Part shown: one piece after another, positions 10,917 to 19,997 of the stretch
Numbering within the stretch: position 1 is the first letter of the stretch
Layout: every line of letters begins with the position of its first letter
Source: CAJXMH01 sp040220135
GTDB lineage: Bacteria > Bacteroidota > Bacteroidia > Flavobacteriales_E > Vicingaceae
NCBI GenBank assembly: GCA_040220135.1
Contig: JAVJTT010000013.1
Span: 310,001 to 374,000, forward strand
Direction: 5' to 3'
Length of the DNA stretch: 64,000 nt
Position numbers and translations under genes: made by a program
Notes under the pieces: generated by a model
Told to the model about the DNA's origin: nothing
Database searches by the model: none
The model's input: the letters and a program-made list of their open reading frames with translations, nothing else

Positions 10917-13900
10917 ATGTCGCTGAACCACTATTTTAGGAATTGTATTGTAGTAATACTTGCAATTCTATTACCGTTATTTTCATATACTGAAGGAACC
11001 AAACAATGGATGCCGGTTGGCATGACCGCAGGACAAGAAATGTCTCTTGGTCTTTTCAATACACCAGATGGTAATGATCGCTTAGGGACTACCGGCTGTT
11101 CAGCCGATGAACGAATTAACATTCGAGTTTCAAGCAATTTCGCCAATGAAGTGATTTACATTGGGATGAATAAGTTTGAGACAGATGCTTCTTTCTTTAG
11201 AGTTATGGATCCCAATGGGACTCAAGTTTATCCCGCATCTGTGGGTACTTTGCAAGCTGTTTTGGGAGATGGTCCAGGTTTAACCGGAGAAGGTTACATC
11301 GGCAGTTTAACCGAAGCTAGAAACGGTCCTGAAGAAGTTTTTGGAGCAGGCGGATTTGATGCCATTTCCATCACCCCAACTATGGCCGGTGATTACTACA
11401 TTGAGTTTAATGGAGCTAATTCAACTTCTTATACTTCTGGTAACAAACACCAAATTTCTTATTTTGATGTAACCGTTGCTAATACCAATGGTTTGCCTGA
11501 AGGCCTAGGAAATCACACGGCTATTGATGGCCGATTAAACGCCTTTCAATGGTCCTTGAACAACCTAACCGATGGTTCAGGTTTTAATGATGTTGATGCT
11601 GAGTTTTTTCTTTATCAATCTGATGATAGTTTAGTTTTATCTGTTCAGTGGGACCAAGTAAAAGCAGGAGGGTGGAACATCGCTTTTACCAGAGATGGGG
11701 TACAATCTACCGGTGATTACTTTACCGATCGTCAATCTCAGCCTTATTCTAATGTAGGGAAAGGTAGCGTAGTTGGGGAGTTTCCCATTTTTGTGAGCCC
11801 TCCAGATACAGTAGAGTATCCTTCAGCTTCAGATTTGCCTGAATTAACCTTTTTGGAGTATGACCGTTGTTCAGGTTCGACCTGTTTTTTGTACAACATT
11901 TCGAAAGGAGGGCAAGTTGAAATTCTGATTGATTTAAATGAGAACGGCACTTTTGATCCGAATACTTCAGATCGATTATTAGTAGACAATCAACCGGCAG
12001 GTACCCATTGTTTAGCCTGGGATGACTTGGATGGATTAGGTGATTTAGTCGTAGCAGGTCAGGCGCAAGCAGTGATTAAATATCAAGCTGGTATTTTTCA
12101 TATGCCTTTGGGTGATGTAGAAGCTAATGCCAATGGCTTTGATCGGGAATTGATCAGACCCCTTACTTTTTTGACTGCTGCTGATTCGGGAAGAATTTAT
12201 TACGACCATACTGAAGCCGGCGGAGCCTTTGGTGCTGCCGATTATGACTTTGAAGGAGTCACTTCCAATGGAAATATTTGGTCGCCTGATGATGGTAACC
12301 AACTGTACTTGAACACCTGGTTTTCTTTTGCTGAATTACGCGATACCTTAATTGTCACCTTTGATGACTGTGATGATGATGGAGATGGTTTGTCAGATGT
12401 GCTTGACATTGATGATGATAATGATGGTATCCCTGACATCGTTGAGGCATACAAAGGAGATCACGATGACGATGGAACACCAGACTACGAAGATCCTGAT
12501 TACTGTGCCGATGTATTTGATGGCTTAAATGGTTGGGATTGTGCCGATGGCTTGCCTGATCCTAGTGATGATTTAGATGGAGATGGTATCCGAAATGCCT
12601 TGGATCCAGATTTTCCAGGCTGTGGTTCTACACTCAGTGGAGCTTGCGCTGGATATGATGCAGACTTAGATGGAATACCTGATTATCGAGATCTAGATTC
12701 TGACAATGATGGAATTTCAGATTTGTTGGAAGTAGGAGGAGTTGATACCGATGGAGATGGAATAGTGGATGACCTAACTGATACGGATGGAGATGGTTTA
12801 GCCGATGACTATGACAATGACGATACTGATGGCCCGGATGGTAGTGCGCCCTGTGCAGGTCAACCTGGCTGTTTGCAAGGTGTTTCAACCAATCCACTCT
12901 TAGACACAGACAACAATGGAGTAACAGATAACGAAAGAGATACTGATGGAGACGGCTTGGCCGATTTCATTGATCTAGATGCCGATAATGATGGGATCCC
13001 TGATGTAGTAGAAGCAGGAGGCACCGATACGGATGGAGATGGCTTTGCCGATGGTTATGCAGATATAGACGGAGATGGTTTCAATGATGAAGTAGATGGT
13101 GAAATCTGCACCGATTCAACTGCTATTGGAACCTCTACTTACCTGGCCGGTCCTTCAAATTCAGTAGATGATGGAGGTAATGCAACTGGACAACCTGATG
13201 GTCAGGTTGCAGACCTTTATACCAACGGTGATTTAATCGTGTTAGATTTTGGGGTGGATTTACCTGTCGGGACACAATATGTGATTCATTGGAAAAGAAA
13301 AGATTATGGTTCTGCCGGGACAGCTGATATGGTAGTTGAAGAATCCTTAAGTCCAGGTGCGGGCTATACCACGCATTCAGTTACCCCTCAAACGGATGAA
13401 ATGAATAGCATTGTTACACAAGTCTTAACCACCGAAAATCCGGTGAGGTATATTCGTTTAGGATTACTCACCGGCTCAGGTGACGACTTTGAGATTGATG
13501 CAGTAAAATGGTATTACAATGAGGAACAATGTGTGGTTGGTACACCAATTTTTGTTTCCGGAACTGACACAGACAATGATGGAGCCCCAAATTCCTACCC
13601 TGATGGAGATGCCGATGGAGATGGAATTTTAGATTTCTTGGATTTAGATGCCGATGATGACGGAATTCCTGACGTAGTGGAAAGTGGAGGAACCGATGAA
13701 AATGGAGATGGTAGAGCGGATAATTATGTCGATTCTGATAGTGATGGATTTAATGATGTAGTAGATGGAGATGTTGGAAATAATGGAATAGCTGAAAATA
13801 CTGTCAATGCTCAATTAATTACCGGAGTAGATACAGATAGTGACGGCGTGCCGAATAGCATCGTTACGGATGATTTGGATGATGATGGGGTATTAAATCA

Positions 13901-16730
13901 CCTTGATTTAGATGCCGATGGAGATGGAATTTTAGACGTAATAGAAGCAGGAGGAACAGATGCTGATAGCGATGGAATAGAAGATTCATTTGCCGATGCA
14001 GACAATGATGGATTTAACGACAATGTAGATGGTGATACCGACAACTCATTGGCAGCTGGAGATGATTCGGATGGCGGACAACAAGCCAATGCAACCACTT
14101 TAACTGGATCTGATTCAGACAATGATGGAGCGCCCAATACATTTCCAAATGACGATTTTGATGGTGATGATCGCTACAATTTCTTAGACATTGATGCGGA
14201 TAATGATGGAATTGTTGACAATACAGAAGGGCAAGGAACTAGCACCTACATAGCGCCTGATGGAGCTGACGATGACGGCGATGGAATCGATAATGCCTAC
14301 GATGCTGATGATGCCAATTTTGGAGGAAGTGGTTCTAGCTTTACGCTTTCAGACATTGATGCAGCAGATGATCCGGATTCCCCTGATTATTTGGATACCA
14401 ATTCAGACAATGATTTTTATACTGATGCAGTAGAAGGTCACGACACCGACGGAGATGGAGTCGCTGATGCAGGCTCACCGGCTAATACTGGATTTTCAGC
14501 TGGTACAATCGATGTTGATGGAGACGGATTATACGATGGTTGGGATAACAATACCAGCAGTACTGATGCAACCAATGGAAGCCTGCAAGGCACTTCGCAT
14601 CCCAATTTAAGCAACACAGCTACTACTGAAAGAGATTGGCGGGAAATAGCGGACAAAGACAATGATGGCATAGCTGATGAAATAGACATTGATAAAGACA
14701 ATGACGGTATTCTGGATAAGGATGAGTGTTTAAGTACTGGCACCTATAACATAAATGGCGGTAATGGAGGAAGTACCACTAACTTCAATCAAGATGATGT
14801 GACCTATGCTTATGTTGACTTTAACTCCCTAGACAATTCTGCTTCTATTACCATCAATGGGACAGATCTAAATGCCAATAATGGACTTCAATTACAAGAA
14901 AACGACTTTGGAGCTGGACAAGTCTTATTGGAGTTTGAATCGGATGGGGCAGTTTTTGATCAACCGTGGTTACCGAACAACAACAACCTACCTCGTTTAA
15001 GGGTGTTTATCGACCAGAATGGCCAGGTTAATTTGTTAGGATCACGAAGTACAGGTGCCACTACCCTAGAACCAGTAGTACCAAGAGATGGGTCATCTTT
15101 TAATACCATTCCATGGGTAGGCGGGTCCAATACCTTTACAGTTGTAAACCTTGATGGCGCCGGAATCGATGCTATTGATGGAACCGCTTGGCTGGTTTCT
15201 GAATGTGATACAGATGGAGATGGCAACCCAGATTACTGCGACTTAGATTCGGATAACGATGGAATAGCTGATATTATAGAAGCTGGAGGAGTAGATACAA
15301 ATGGGGATGGATTAGTCGATAATGCTACTGATGACAATGCAGATGGTTGGGCGGATATTTTTGATACCAATGAAGGAGGTACTCCTTTGCCTGATGGAGA
15401 TCAAGATGGTGATGGATTTGAAAATAGAATTGACCTAGACGCTGATAATGATGGAATTGCAGATATTATAGAGGCAGGAGGGGTTGATGCAAATGGAGAT
15501 GGTTATGGTGATACAAGCACCGACACCGACGCTGATGGTTGGTTTAACACCTTTGACTCTGATAATGGAGGAATAGTTTTACTAATCCCTGATTCGGATG
15601 GAGATGGTTTTGAAAACTACTTAGACCTTGACTCAGATTCAGATGGTATTACTGATAATGTAGAAGGTCAAACCACCGCAGACTTTTTAGCACCTCTCGG
15701 TAGTGATGGAGATAATGACGGTTGGGATGATCGCTATGATTCTGATGATGGAGGAACTGCAATTACTCTGAGTAACAAAGACGGTACGGGTGATCCTGAT
15801 TATTTAGATGACGATAGTGAAGATGATGGCTTTCCAGATTGGCAAGAAGGCTTTGATGATGATGAGGATGGAGATGCCTTAATTGACTTGAAAGACCGAG
15901 CTGACGCTTTTGAAACAGCGGAAGGAAATCCACTCTATTATGTAAATACTGATGATGCAGATAATGACGATATCCCCGATTGGTTGGAAGATGATGATAC
16001 AGACGGTACCCCTAATTTCTTAGATCCAGATAATGGGCTTTATCAGGATACCGATAATGATGGCATTGTTGATCTTTATGATTCAGACAATGGGGGATTG
16101 GCCTCTAATACGCCAGATTTAGATGGAGATGGAGAATATGATTTTAGAGATGTTGACAATCAGGTTTCTTTGCCTATAGAACTTGTAAGTTTTACTGCAA
16201 GGAAAATTGGCATTGAAGCGCTTTTGGATTGGTCTACAGAGTCAGAAGTAAACAATGACTTTTTTGAGGTGCAACGCTCAATAGATGGAAAGAGCTTTAC
16301 CACTATTGGAAAAGTCAAAGGAGCTGGAAATAGTAATCAGTTATTAAATTATCAGTTTTATGATAGGAAACCATTTAGTGGATTAAATTACTATCGCCTT
16401 AAGCAAATAGACTTTGATGGAGGGTTTAGTTTTTCTGCAGTTCAAGCATTGGATTTTGAAGATGCAATTGGATTTAATTTATACCCTAATCCTAGTCATG
16501 GTGGAAGCCTGTTGCTAGAGTTAGAGAATCCACTAGCAGGAGAGTATGAACTGCAATTAATGTCGGCAGAGGGAAAGTTGGTAAAAGCTATTCTCTTCAA
16601 TGTTGAAGGAGAAACTATTTATTATGAACAAGAAATATTGGGAAGCATCAAAATCTCAAAGGGCTATTACTTCCTAGTTTTAAGAAAGCCAAACGGAAAG
16701 CTTGAAACCATAAGACACTTAGTCAAGTAG
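10917..16730 (+). CDS. Giant T9SS-secreted TSP3-repeat protein (1937 aa)
   Basis: This is the third paralog of the tandem set. A hydrophobic N-terminus (residues about 9-24) serves as signal peptide. Two non-repetitive domains follow (nt 10998-11480 and 11490-12365), the second with YDRCSGSTCFLY and an EILIDLNENGTFD stretch resembling calcium-binding turns. TSP3-like arrays occupy 12370-13110, 13560-14730 and 15210-16160. A beta domain at 13115-13540 is clearly related to the one in the first gene (shared V-L-D-F-G...Y-V-I-x-W and F-E-I-D-A-V motifs), and another unique domain lies at 14740-15205. The C-terminus has the LPIELVSF/VNNDFF domain and a T9SS tail with YPNP. Family knowledge supports export and a calcium-stabilised rod; binding target unknown. 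It converges on the yqgE-like gene with 28 nt between stops. Confidence 0.9.
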   Translation: MSLNHYFRNCIVVILAILLPLFSYTEGTKQWMPVGMTAGQEMSLGLFNTPDGNDRLGTTGCSADERINIRVSSNFANEVIYIGMNKFETDASFFRVMDPNGTQVYPASVGTLQAVLGDGPGLTGEGYIGSLTEARNGPEEVFGAGGFDAISITPTMAGDYYIEFNGANSTSYTSGNKHQISYFDVTVANTNGLPEGLGNHTAIDGRLNAFQWSLNNLTDGSGFNDVDAEFFLYQSDDSLVLSVQWDQVKAGGWNIAFTRDGVQSTGDYFTDRQSQPYSNVGKGSVVGEFPIFVSPPDTVEYPSASDLPELTFLEYDRCSGSTCFLYNISKGGQVEILIDLNENGTFDPNTSDRLLVDNQPAGTHCLAWDDLDGLGDLVVAGQAQAVIKYQAGIFHMPLGDVEANANGFDRELIRPLTFLTAADSGRIYYDHTEAGGAFGAADYDFEGVTSNGNIWSPDDGNQLYLNTWFSFAELRDTLIVTFDDCDDDGDGLSDVLDIDDDNDGIPDIVEAYKGDHDDDGTPDYEDPDYCADVFDGLNGWDCADGLPDPSDDLDGDGIRNALDPDFPGCGSTLSGACAGYDADLDGIPDYRDLDSDNDGISDLLEVGGVDTDGDGIVDDLTDTDGDGLADDYDNDDTDGPDGSAPCAGQPGCLQGVSTNPLLDTDNNGVTDNERDTDGDGLADFIDLDADNDGIPDVVEAGGTDTDGDGFADGYADIDGDGFNDEVDGEICTDSTAIGTSTYLAGPSNSVDDGGNATGQPDGQVADLYTNGDLIVLDFGVDLPVGTQYVIHWKRKDYGSAGTADMVVEESLSPGAGYTTHSVTPQTDEMNSIVTQVLTTENPVRYIRLGLLTGSGDDFEIDAVKWYYNEEQCVVGTPIFVSGTDTDNDGAPNSYPDGDADGDGILDFLDLDADDDGIPDVVESGGTDENGDGRADNYVDSDSDGFNDVVDGDVGNNGIAENTVNAQLITGVDTDSDGVPNSIVTDDLDDDGVLNHLDLDADGDGILDVIEAGGTDADSDGIEDSFADADNDGFNDNVDGDTDNSLAAGDDSDGGQQANATTLTGSDSDNDGAPNTFPNDDFDGDDRYNFLDIDADNDGIVDNTEGQGTSTYIAPDGADDDGDGIDNAYDADDANFGGSGSSFTLSDIDAADDPDSPDYLDTNSDNDFYTDAVEGHDTDGDGVADAGSPANTGFSAGTIDVDGDGLYDGWDNNTSSTDATNGSLQGTSHPNLSNTATTERDWREIADKDNDGIADEIDIDKDNDGILDKDECLSTGTYNINGGNGGSTTNFNQDDVTYAYVDFNSLDNSASITINGTDLNANNGLQLQENDFGAGQVLLEFESDGAVFDQPWLPNNNNLPRLRVFIDQNGQVNLLGSRSTGATTLEPVVPRDGSSFNTIPWVGGSNTFTVVNLDGAGIDAIDGTAWLVSECDTDGDGNPDYCDLDSDNDGIADIIEAGGVDTNGDGLVDNATDDNADGWADIFDTNEGGTPLPDGDQDGDGFENRIDLDADNDGIADIIEAGGVDANGDGYGDTSTDTDADGWFNTFDSDNGGIVLLIPDSDGDGFENYLDLDSDSDGITDNVEGQTTADFLAPLGSDGDNDGWDDRYDSDDGGTAITLSNKDGTGDPDYLDDDSEDDGFPDWQEGFDDDEDGDALIDLKDRADAFETAEGNPLYYVNTDDADNDDIPDWLEDDDTDGTPNFLDPDNGLYQDTDNDGIVDLYDSDNGGLASNTPDLDGDGEYDFRDVDNQVSLPIELVSFTARKIGIEALLDWSTESEVNNDFFEVQRSIDGKSFTTIGKVKGAGNSNQLLNYQFYDRKPFSGLNYYRLKQIDFDGGFSFSAVQALDFEDAIGFNLYPNPSHGGSLLLELENPLAGEYELQLMSAEGKLVKAILFNVEGETIYYEQEILGSIKISKGYYFLVLRKPNGKLETIRHLVK

Positions 16731-16758
16731 TTGGATTTACTTTTATAGAATTGTTATT

Positions 16759-17352
16759 CTAATTTAAATTGGGATTCTCAGGAAAGTTTGCCATCAAAGC
16801 AATGTCATTTTCGGCTTGTTGCATTACCTTTTTCCACAAGTCTGCTTCTGAGGAATCAAGAATGATTTCCGAATTCGATTCTTGGACAAACCATGAATCT
16901 CCGCTTAGCTCATCTCTCAGTTGATCTCTATCCCAACCAGAATAGCCCAAAAAGAACTTAATTTCTAGCGGATCAATTTCACCTTGTTGAATCATGGCCT
17001 TTAAAGACTCAAAATTCCCATTCCAATAAATGTCTTCATTAACTTTTACTGATTCAGGTATGAGTTCGCCTTTGCGATGTAAATAAAATAAATTTTGTGG
17101 TTGAACCGGGCCACCCAAGAATACATTGGCATCAAAATCAGGAAAATCGACTAAAATATCACTCAATTTAATATCTAATGGCTGATTGAGGATGAAACCT
17201 ACTGTCCCTTCGTCATTATGTTCCGTTAAGAATACAACTGAACGCTTGAAATAAGGGTCATCCATAAAAGGCTCAGAGACTAAAAAGCGCCCTTTTTTAG
17301 GTTCTATTTTACTTAACTCAGATATTTTTCTTTTAAAGGGATTGAATTCCAT
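16759..17352 (-). CDS. YqgE/AlgH family protein
   Basis: A protein of about 197 residues of the conserved YqgE/AlgH (UPF0301) family, cytoplasmic, with poorly defined biochemical role. Recognisable features are KGRFLVSEPFMDDPYFKRSV near the N-terminus, TVGFILNQPL, VFLGGPV and the FFLGYSGWDRDQL stretch, all hallmarks of the family; length is close to the usual 180-190. Two in-frame ATGs exist (17358 and 17352). A perfect Bacteroidota -7 element ends at 17360, one base from the outer ATG, so the inner ATG (MEFNPFKRK) is the likely start. The gene is divergent from the TPR membrane protein (61 nt between starts). Confidence 0.9.
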   Translation of the reverse strand: MEFNPFKRKISELSKIEPKKGRFLVSEPFMDDPYFKRSVVFLTEHNDEGTVGFILNQPLDIKLSDILVDFPDFDANVFLGGPVQPQNLFYLHRKGELIPESVKVNEDIYWNGNFESLKAMIQQGEIDPLEIKFFLGYSGWDRDQLRDELSGDSWFVQESNSEIILDSSEADLWKKVMQQAENDIALMANFPENPNLN

Positions 17353-17359
17353 ATACATT

Positions 17360-17367
17360 CAAATTTA
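17360..17367 (-). promoter_or_regulatory. Bacteroidota -7 element (TAAATTTG) for the YqgE/AlgH gene
   Basis: On the minus strand TAAATTTG matches TAnnTTTG exactly. It leaves 7 nt to the ATG at 17352 and only 1 nt to the ATG at 17358, favouring the inner start and a nearly leaderless mRNA. No clear -33 TTG is visible. Confidence 0.5.
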
Positions 17368-17413
17368 CCATTTATCAGTTAGCTTTTTAGAAAAGCCTTA
17401 ACTTTCCAAACTC

Positions 17414-19186
17414 ATGCAAAAAATAGCTGGAGTAAATCTTTCAAAACAGTTTCAAGCTGGTATTATTGGTCTGCTTGCCTTTCTAAGCTATGCTAATACG
17501 GTGCAACACAATTTCGTTTTAGACGATGATATTTTGGTGTTGCAAAATCGCTTTGTGCAAGAAGGTATGAGCAGCTTGCCGGAAATATTTTCTCATGGCT
17601 ATTTGTATGGCTTTAACCAAAAGAACGATCAATCTTACCGTCCAGTTCCACTTGCAGTTGCAGCTGTGATAAATACTCTTTTCGGCAATAGTCCAAAGGC
17701 TTATCATCTGCTCAATATCTTGGCTTATGTGCTTTGTTGTCTGTTGCTCTTTATTTGGTTGAGTCGTTGTTTTGAAATGCAGTTTCCAAGCCTTCCCTTT
17801 TGGGCTAGTTTGTTATTTGTGTTACATCCCATTCACACGGAAGTGGTTGCCAATGTGAAAAGTTTAGATGAGCTACTTCATTTCATCTTTGCCGTATCAA
17901 GTTTGATCTATTGGAGTAAATACCTAGAAAAGAAAGAAAGTAAATCTCTTTTTTTTAGTTTACTGTTTTTCGCTTTGGCTATGCTCTCAAAAGAAATAGG
18001 GTTAAGCCTTCTATTGATTTTACCGCTAACGGCCTTCACTTTTCAAAAGCTTGACCTTAAAAGTAGCTTAAAGTTGAGTTGGCCATTCGTAGCGATTGCT
18101 GTGGGTTACTTTTTACTGCGTTCGGCTGTACTCGAAAGTTTAACCTTTGAAGAAGACATGAAAGTGATCAATAATGCCTTGGCCGGAGCAGATACTTACG
18201 CAGAGCAATTGGCTACCACTTTCTACATTTTCAGTGAATACGTCAAATTGTTGTTTTTCCCGCATCCTTTAAGTTGGGATTATTCTGTGCCTTATTTTGA
18301 GCTGGTCGATTTTACAAATGCAAGGGTGCTACTTACTGTTTCTATCTTACTGCTAGCTACTATCTTTGCTATTAAAGAATTTGGTAAGCGGAGTTACTAT
18401 TCTTATTTATTCTTTTTCTTTTGCGCTGCCTTTGCTTTAAGTTCAAACTTCATTGTTTTAATTGGAGCAACCTTGGGAGAACGCTTACTCTTTTTTCCGT
18501 CAATTGCTTGGGCAGTTTTAATACCATATGCCTTATTTAAACTTGTTGAGAAACAGCATTTCATGAAAATGGCTTACTTTAATTTAATACTTGGCATAAT
18601 CTCAATCTTGTTTTTTGCTAAAACCATAGACCGAAACAAAGATTGGAAGGATAATGAAGCTCTTTTTATCTCTGGGGTAGAAGCTACACCAAACAATGCA
18701 AGAGCGCAATCGGCATTAGCTTCTGTTTATCGAGTTAGAGGTGAACAGACCAATCAAATTATTCAAAAACAAGAATATTTGAATGAGGCAGCAAGATTGT
18801 ACGAGAAAAGTCTTGCTCTCTATAATGAAAACTCAAATGCTTGGTACAACTTAGGTGTTACTTTAATGGGGCTTAAGCATCAAGCTTCGGCCCAAAAAGC
18901 TTTTGAAAAGGCCATAGAGTACAGTCCCGATCACTTAAATGCCTTAAATAACCTCGGGGTGATCTATTTTCGCTCATCCGAACTTCAAAAAGCAGAGTAT
19001 TACTTTTCTGAATGTGTTAGAGTGAACCCTAACTTTCAAAGTGCTTATGCCAACCTAGGGGCGGTTTACCATAATTTCGGAGACTATCAACAAGCAGCGA
19101 AATATTACCAAAAGGCCCTAAGTCTCAATCCAAATGACCTTACTTCTAGAAAAAACCTTCAACAGCTGCAGTCTGACATGCAATAA
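17414..19186 (+). CDS. Membrane TPR protein with GT-C (TMTC-like) N-terminal part
   Basis: This 590-residue protein has a hydrophobic N-terminal region of about ten membrane helices (residues about 15-400) and a C-terminal tetratricopeptide block (about 430-590) with three textbook repeats (NAWYNLGVTL, NALNNLGVIYF, SAYANLGAVY). The first loop after helix 1 carries VLDDD, in the place where GT-C glycosyltransferases hold acidic catalytic residues, and YRPVPLAV plus HPIHTEVVANVKS follow, as in TMTC-type transmembrane/TPR proteins. A lipid-linked sugar transfer to surface proteins or glycans is a reasonable family-based guess, but no substrate is evident. The TPR part is predicted to be periplasmic. 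The ATG start is the only plausible one. Confidence 0.82.
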   Translation: MQKIAGVNLSKQFQAGIIGLLAFLSYANTVQHNFVLDDDILVLQNRFVQEGMSSLPEIFSHGYLYGFNQKNDQSYRPVPLAVAAVINTLFGNSPKAYHLLNILAYVLCCLLLFIWLSRCFEMQFPSLPFWASLLFVLHPIHTEVVANVKSLDELLHFIFAVSSLIYWSKYLEKKESKSLFFSLLFFALAMLSKEIGLSLLLILPLTAFTFQKLDLKSSLKLSWPFVAIAVGYFLLRSAVLESLTFEEDMKVINNALAGADTYAEQLATTFYIFSEYVKLLFFPHPLSWDYSVPYFELVDFTNARVLLTVSILLLATIFAIKEFGKRSYYSYLFFFFCAAFALSSNFIVLIGATLGERLLFFPSIAWAVLIPYALFKLVEKQHFMKMAYFNLILGIISILFFAKTIDRNKDWKDNEALFISGVEATPNNARAQSALASVYRVRGEQTNQIIQKQEYLNEAARLYEKSLALYNENSNAWYNLGVTLMGLKHQASAQKAFEKAIEYSPDHLNALNNLGVIYFRSSELQKAEYYFSECVRVNPNFQSAYANLGAVYHNFGDYQQAAKYYQKALSLNPNDLTSRKNLQQLQSDMQ

Positions 19187-19349
19187 CATCCTATTAAGAA
19201 TGGATTTAAATGTTTAGAATTAGGGGTAAAATAAGATCAACTTGTTTGCTAAAAAGCAATCATTCTTCGACATTAGTGGCATGAATTAAAAAGTATAAAA
19301 CGCCTTAAACAACTGTTATTTATGGTCGTTTCTTTTGAAAGAATCAGTT

Positions 19350-19997
19350 ATGAAAGACATCCGAAATAAAGTTAAAAACCTACGTAGAGACTTTAATTTT
19401 GACACCTTAAGTGAAGATAAGGCGCCTGAAAATCCACTAGATCTATTGCATCAATGGTTAAATGATGCCATAGAAAATGGTTTGAAAGATCCTAACGCAT
19501 TTGTTTTAGCCACGGTTAAAAACGGCCAGCCAGATAGCAGAGTGGTATTGTTGCGCGATGCTTCTGAAGAAGGTTTGCAATTTTTTACAAACTATTCCAG
19601 TAAAAAAGGAGAAGACCTTGTACGCAATAATCGGATTAGTGCAAATTTCTTTTGGGTGGAATTAGATCGACAAATTCGAATTCATGCCAAGGTAAGTAAG
19701 TTAAGTCCGGATCAATCAGATGAATATTTTGCATCTCGTCCAAGAGGCAGTCAAATTGGGGCTTGGGCTAGTAGTCAAAGCCATTCCTTAAAAAGTAGAA
19801 AAACTTTAGAGAAACGAATTAAGGAATTAGAAAGTCGTTTTGAGGGACAAGATGTTCCAAGACCTGAATTTTGGGGTGGATACTTGTTAGAACCCCATTA
19901 CTATGAGTTCTGGCAAGGCCGTGAGAGTCGTTTACACGACAGAATTTGCTACGAGCAAGAAGCAGATAAATGGAGCATTCAAAGACTTTTTCCCTAG
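19350..19997 (+). CDS. pdxH: Pyridoxine/pyridoxamine 5'-phosphate oxidase
   Basis: PdxH is an FMN-dependent oxidase that converts pyridoxine or pyridoxamine 5'-phosphate to pyridoxal 5'-phosphate, the last step of vitamin B6 synthesis and salvage. The 215-residue protein carries the family landmarks: PNAFVLATV, DSRVVLLRD, FFTNYSSKKG (FMN phosphate binding), RPRGSQIGAWAS and the WQGRESRLHDR C-terminal signature, ending in RLFP like the RLAP end of the E. coli enzyme, so it is complete. The ATG at 19350 (MKDIRNK) is preferred over an in-frame TTG at 19335. The next gene begins directly after its TAG stop. Confidence 0.95.
   Translation: MKDIRNKVKNLRRDFNFDTLSEDKAPENPLDLLHQWLNDAIENGLKDPNAFVLATVKNGQPDSRVVLLRDASEEGLQFFTNYSSKKGEDLVRNNRISANFFWVELDRQIRIHAKVSKLSPDQSDEYFASRPRGSQIGAWASSQSHSLKSRKTLEKRIKELESRFEGQDVPRPEFWGGYLLEPHYYEFWQGRESRLHDRICYEQEADKWSIQRLFP

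Noticed and set aside
12360..16160. RTX-type calcium repeats and hence type I secretion of the giant proteins by the nearby ABC-HlyD-TolC system
   Set aside because: The motif is DxDxDGxxD, not GGxGxDxUx, and the C-termini carry T9SS YPNP sorting domains with N-terminal signal peptides.
248..16500. Many Ser/Pro-rich or His/Gln-rich antisense ORFs across the giant genes (for example 8081-8497 and 6680-6982 on the minus strand)
   Set aside because: They are shadows of Asp/Gly-rich coding repeats: gat/gac and gga read in reverse give Ser/Pro codons. None has a plausible start context or a protein-like composition.
16746..16761. TAGAAT-TGTT-ATTCTA inverted repeat between the third giant gene and the YqgE/AlgH gene as a bidirectional terminator
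   Set aside because: The stem is only 6 AT-rich pairs, with no clear T run on either side, and it overlaps a stop codon; too weak to call.
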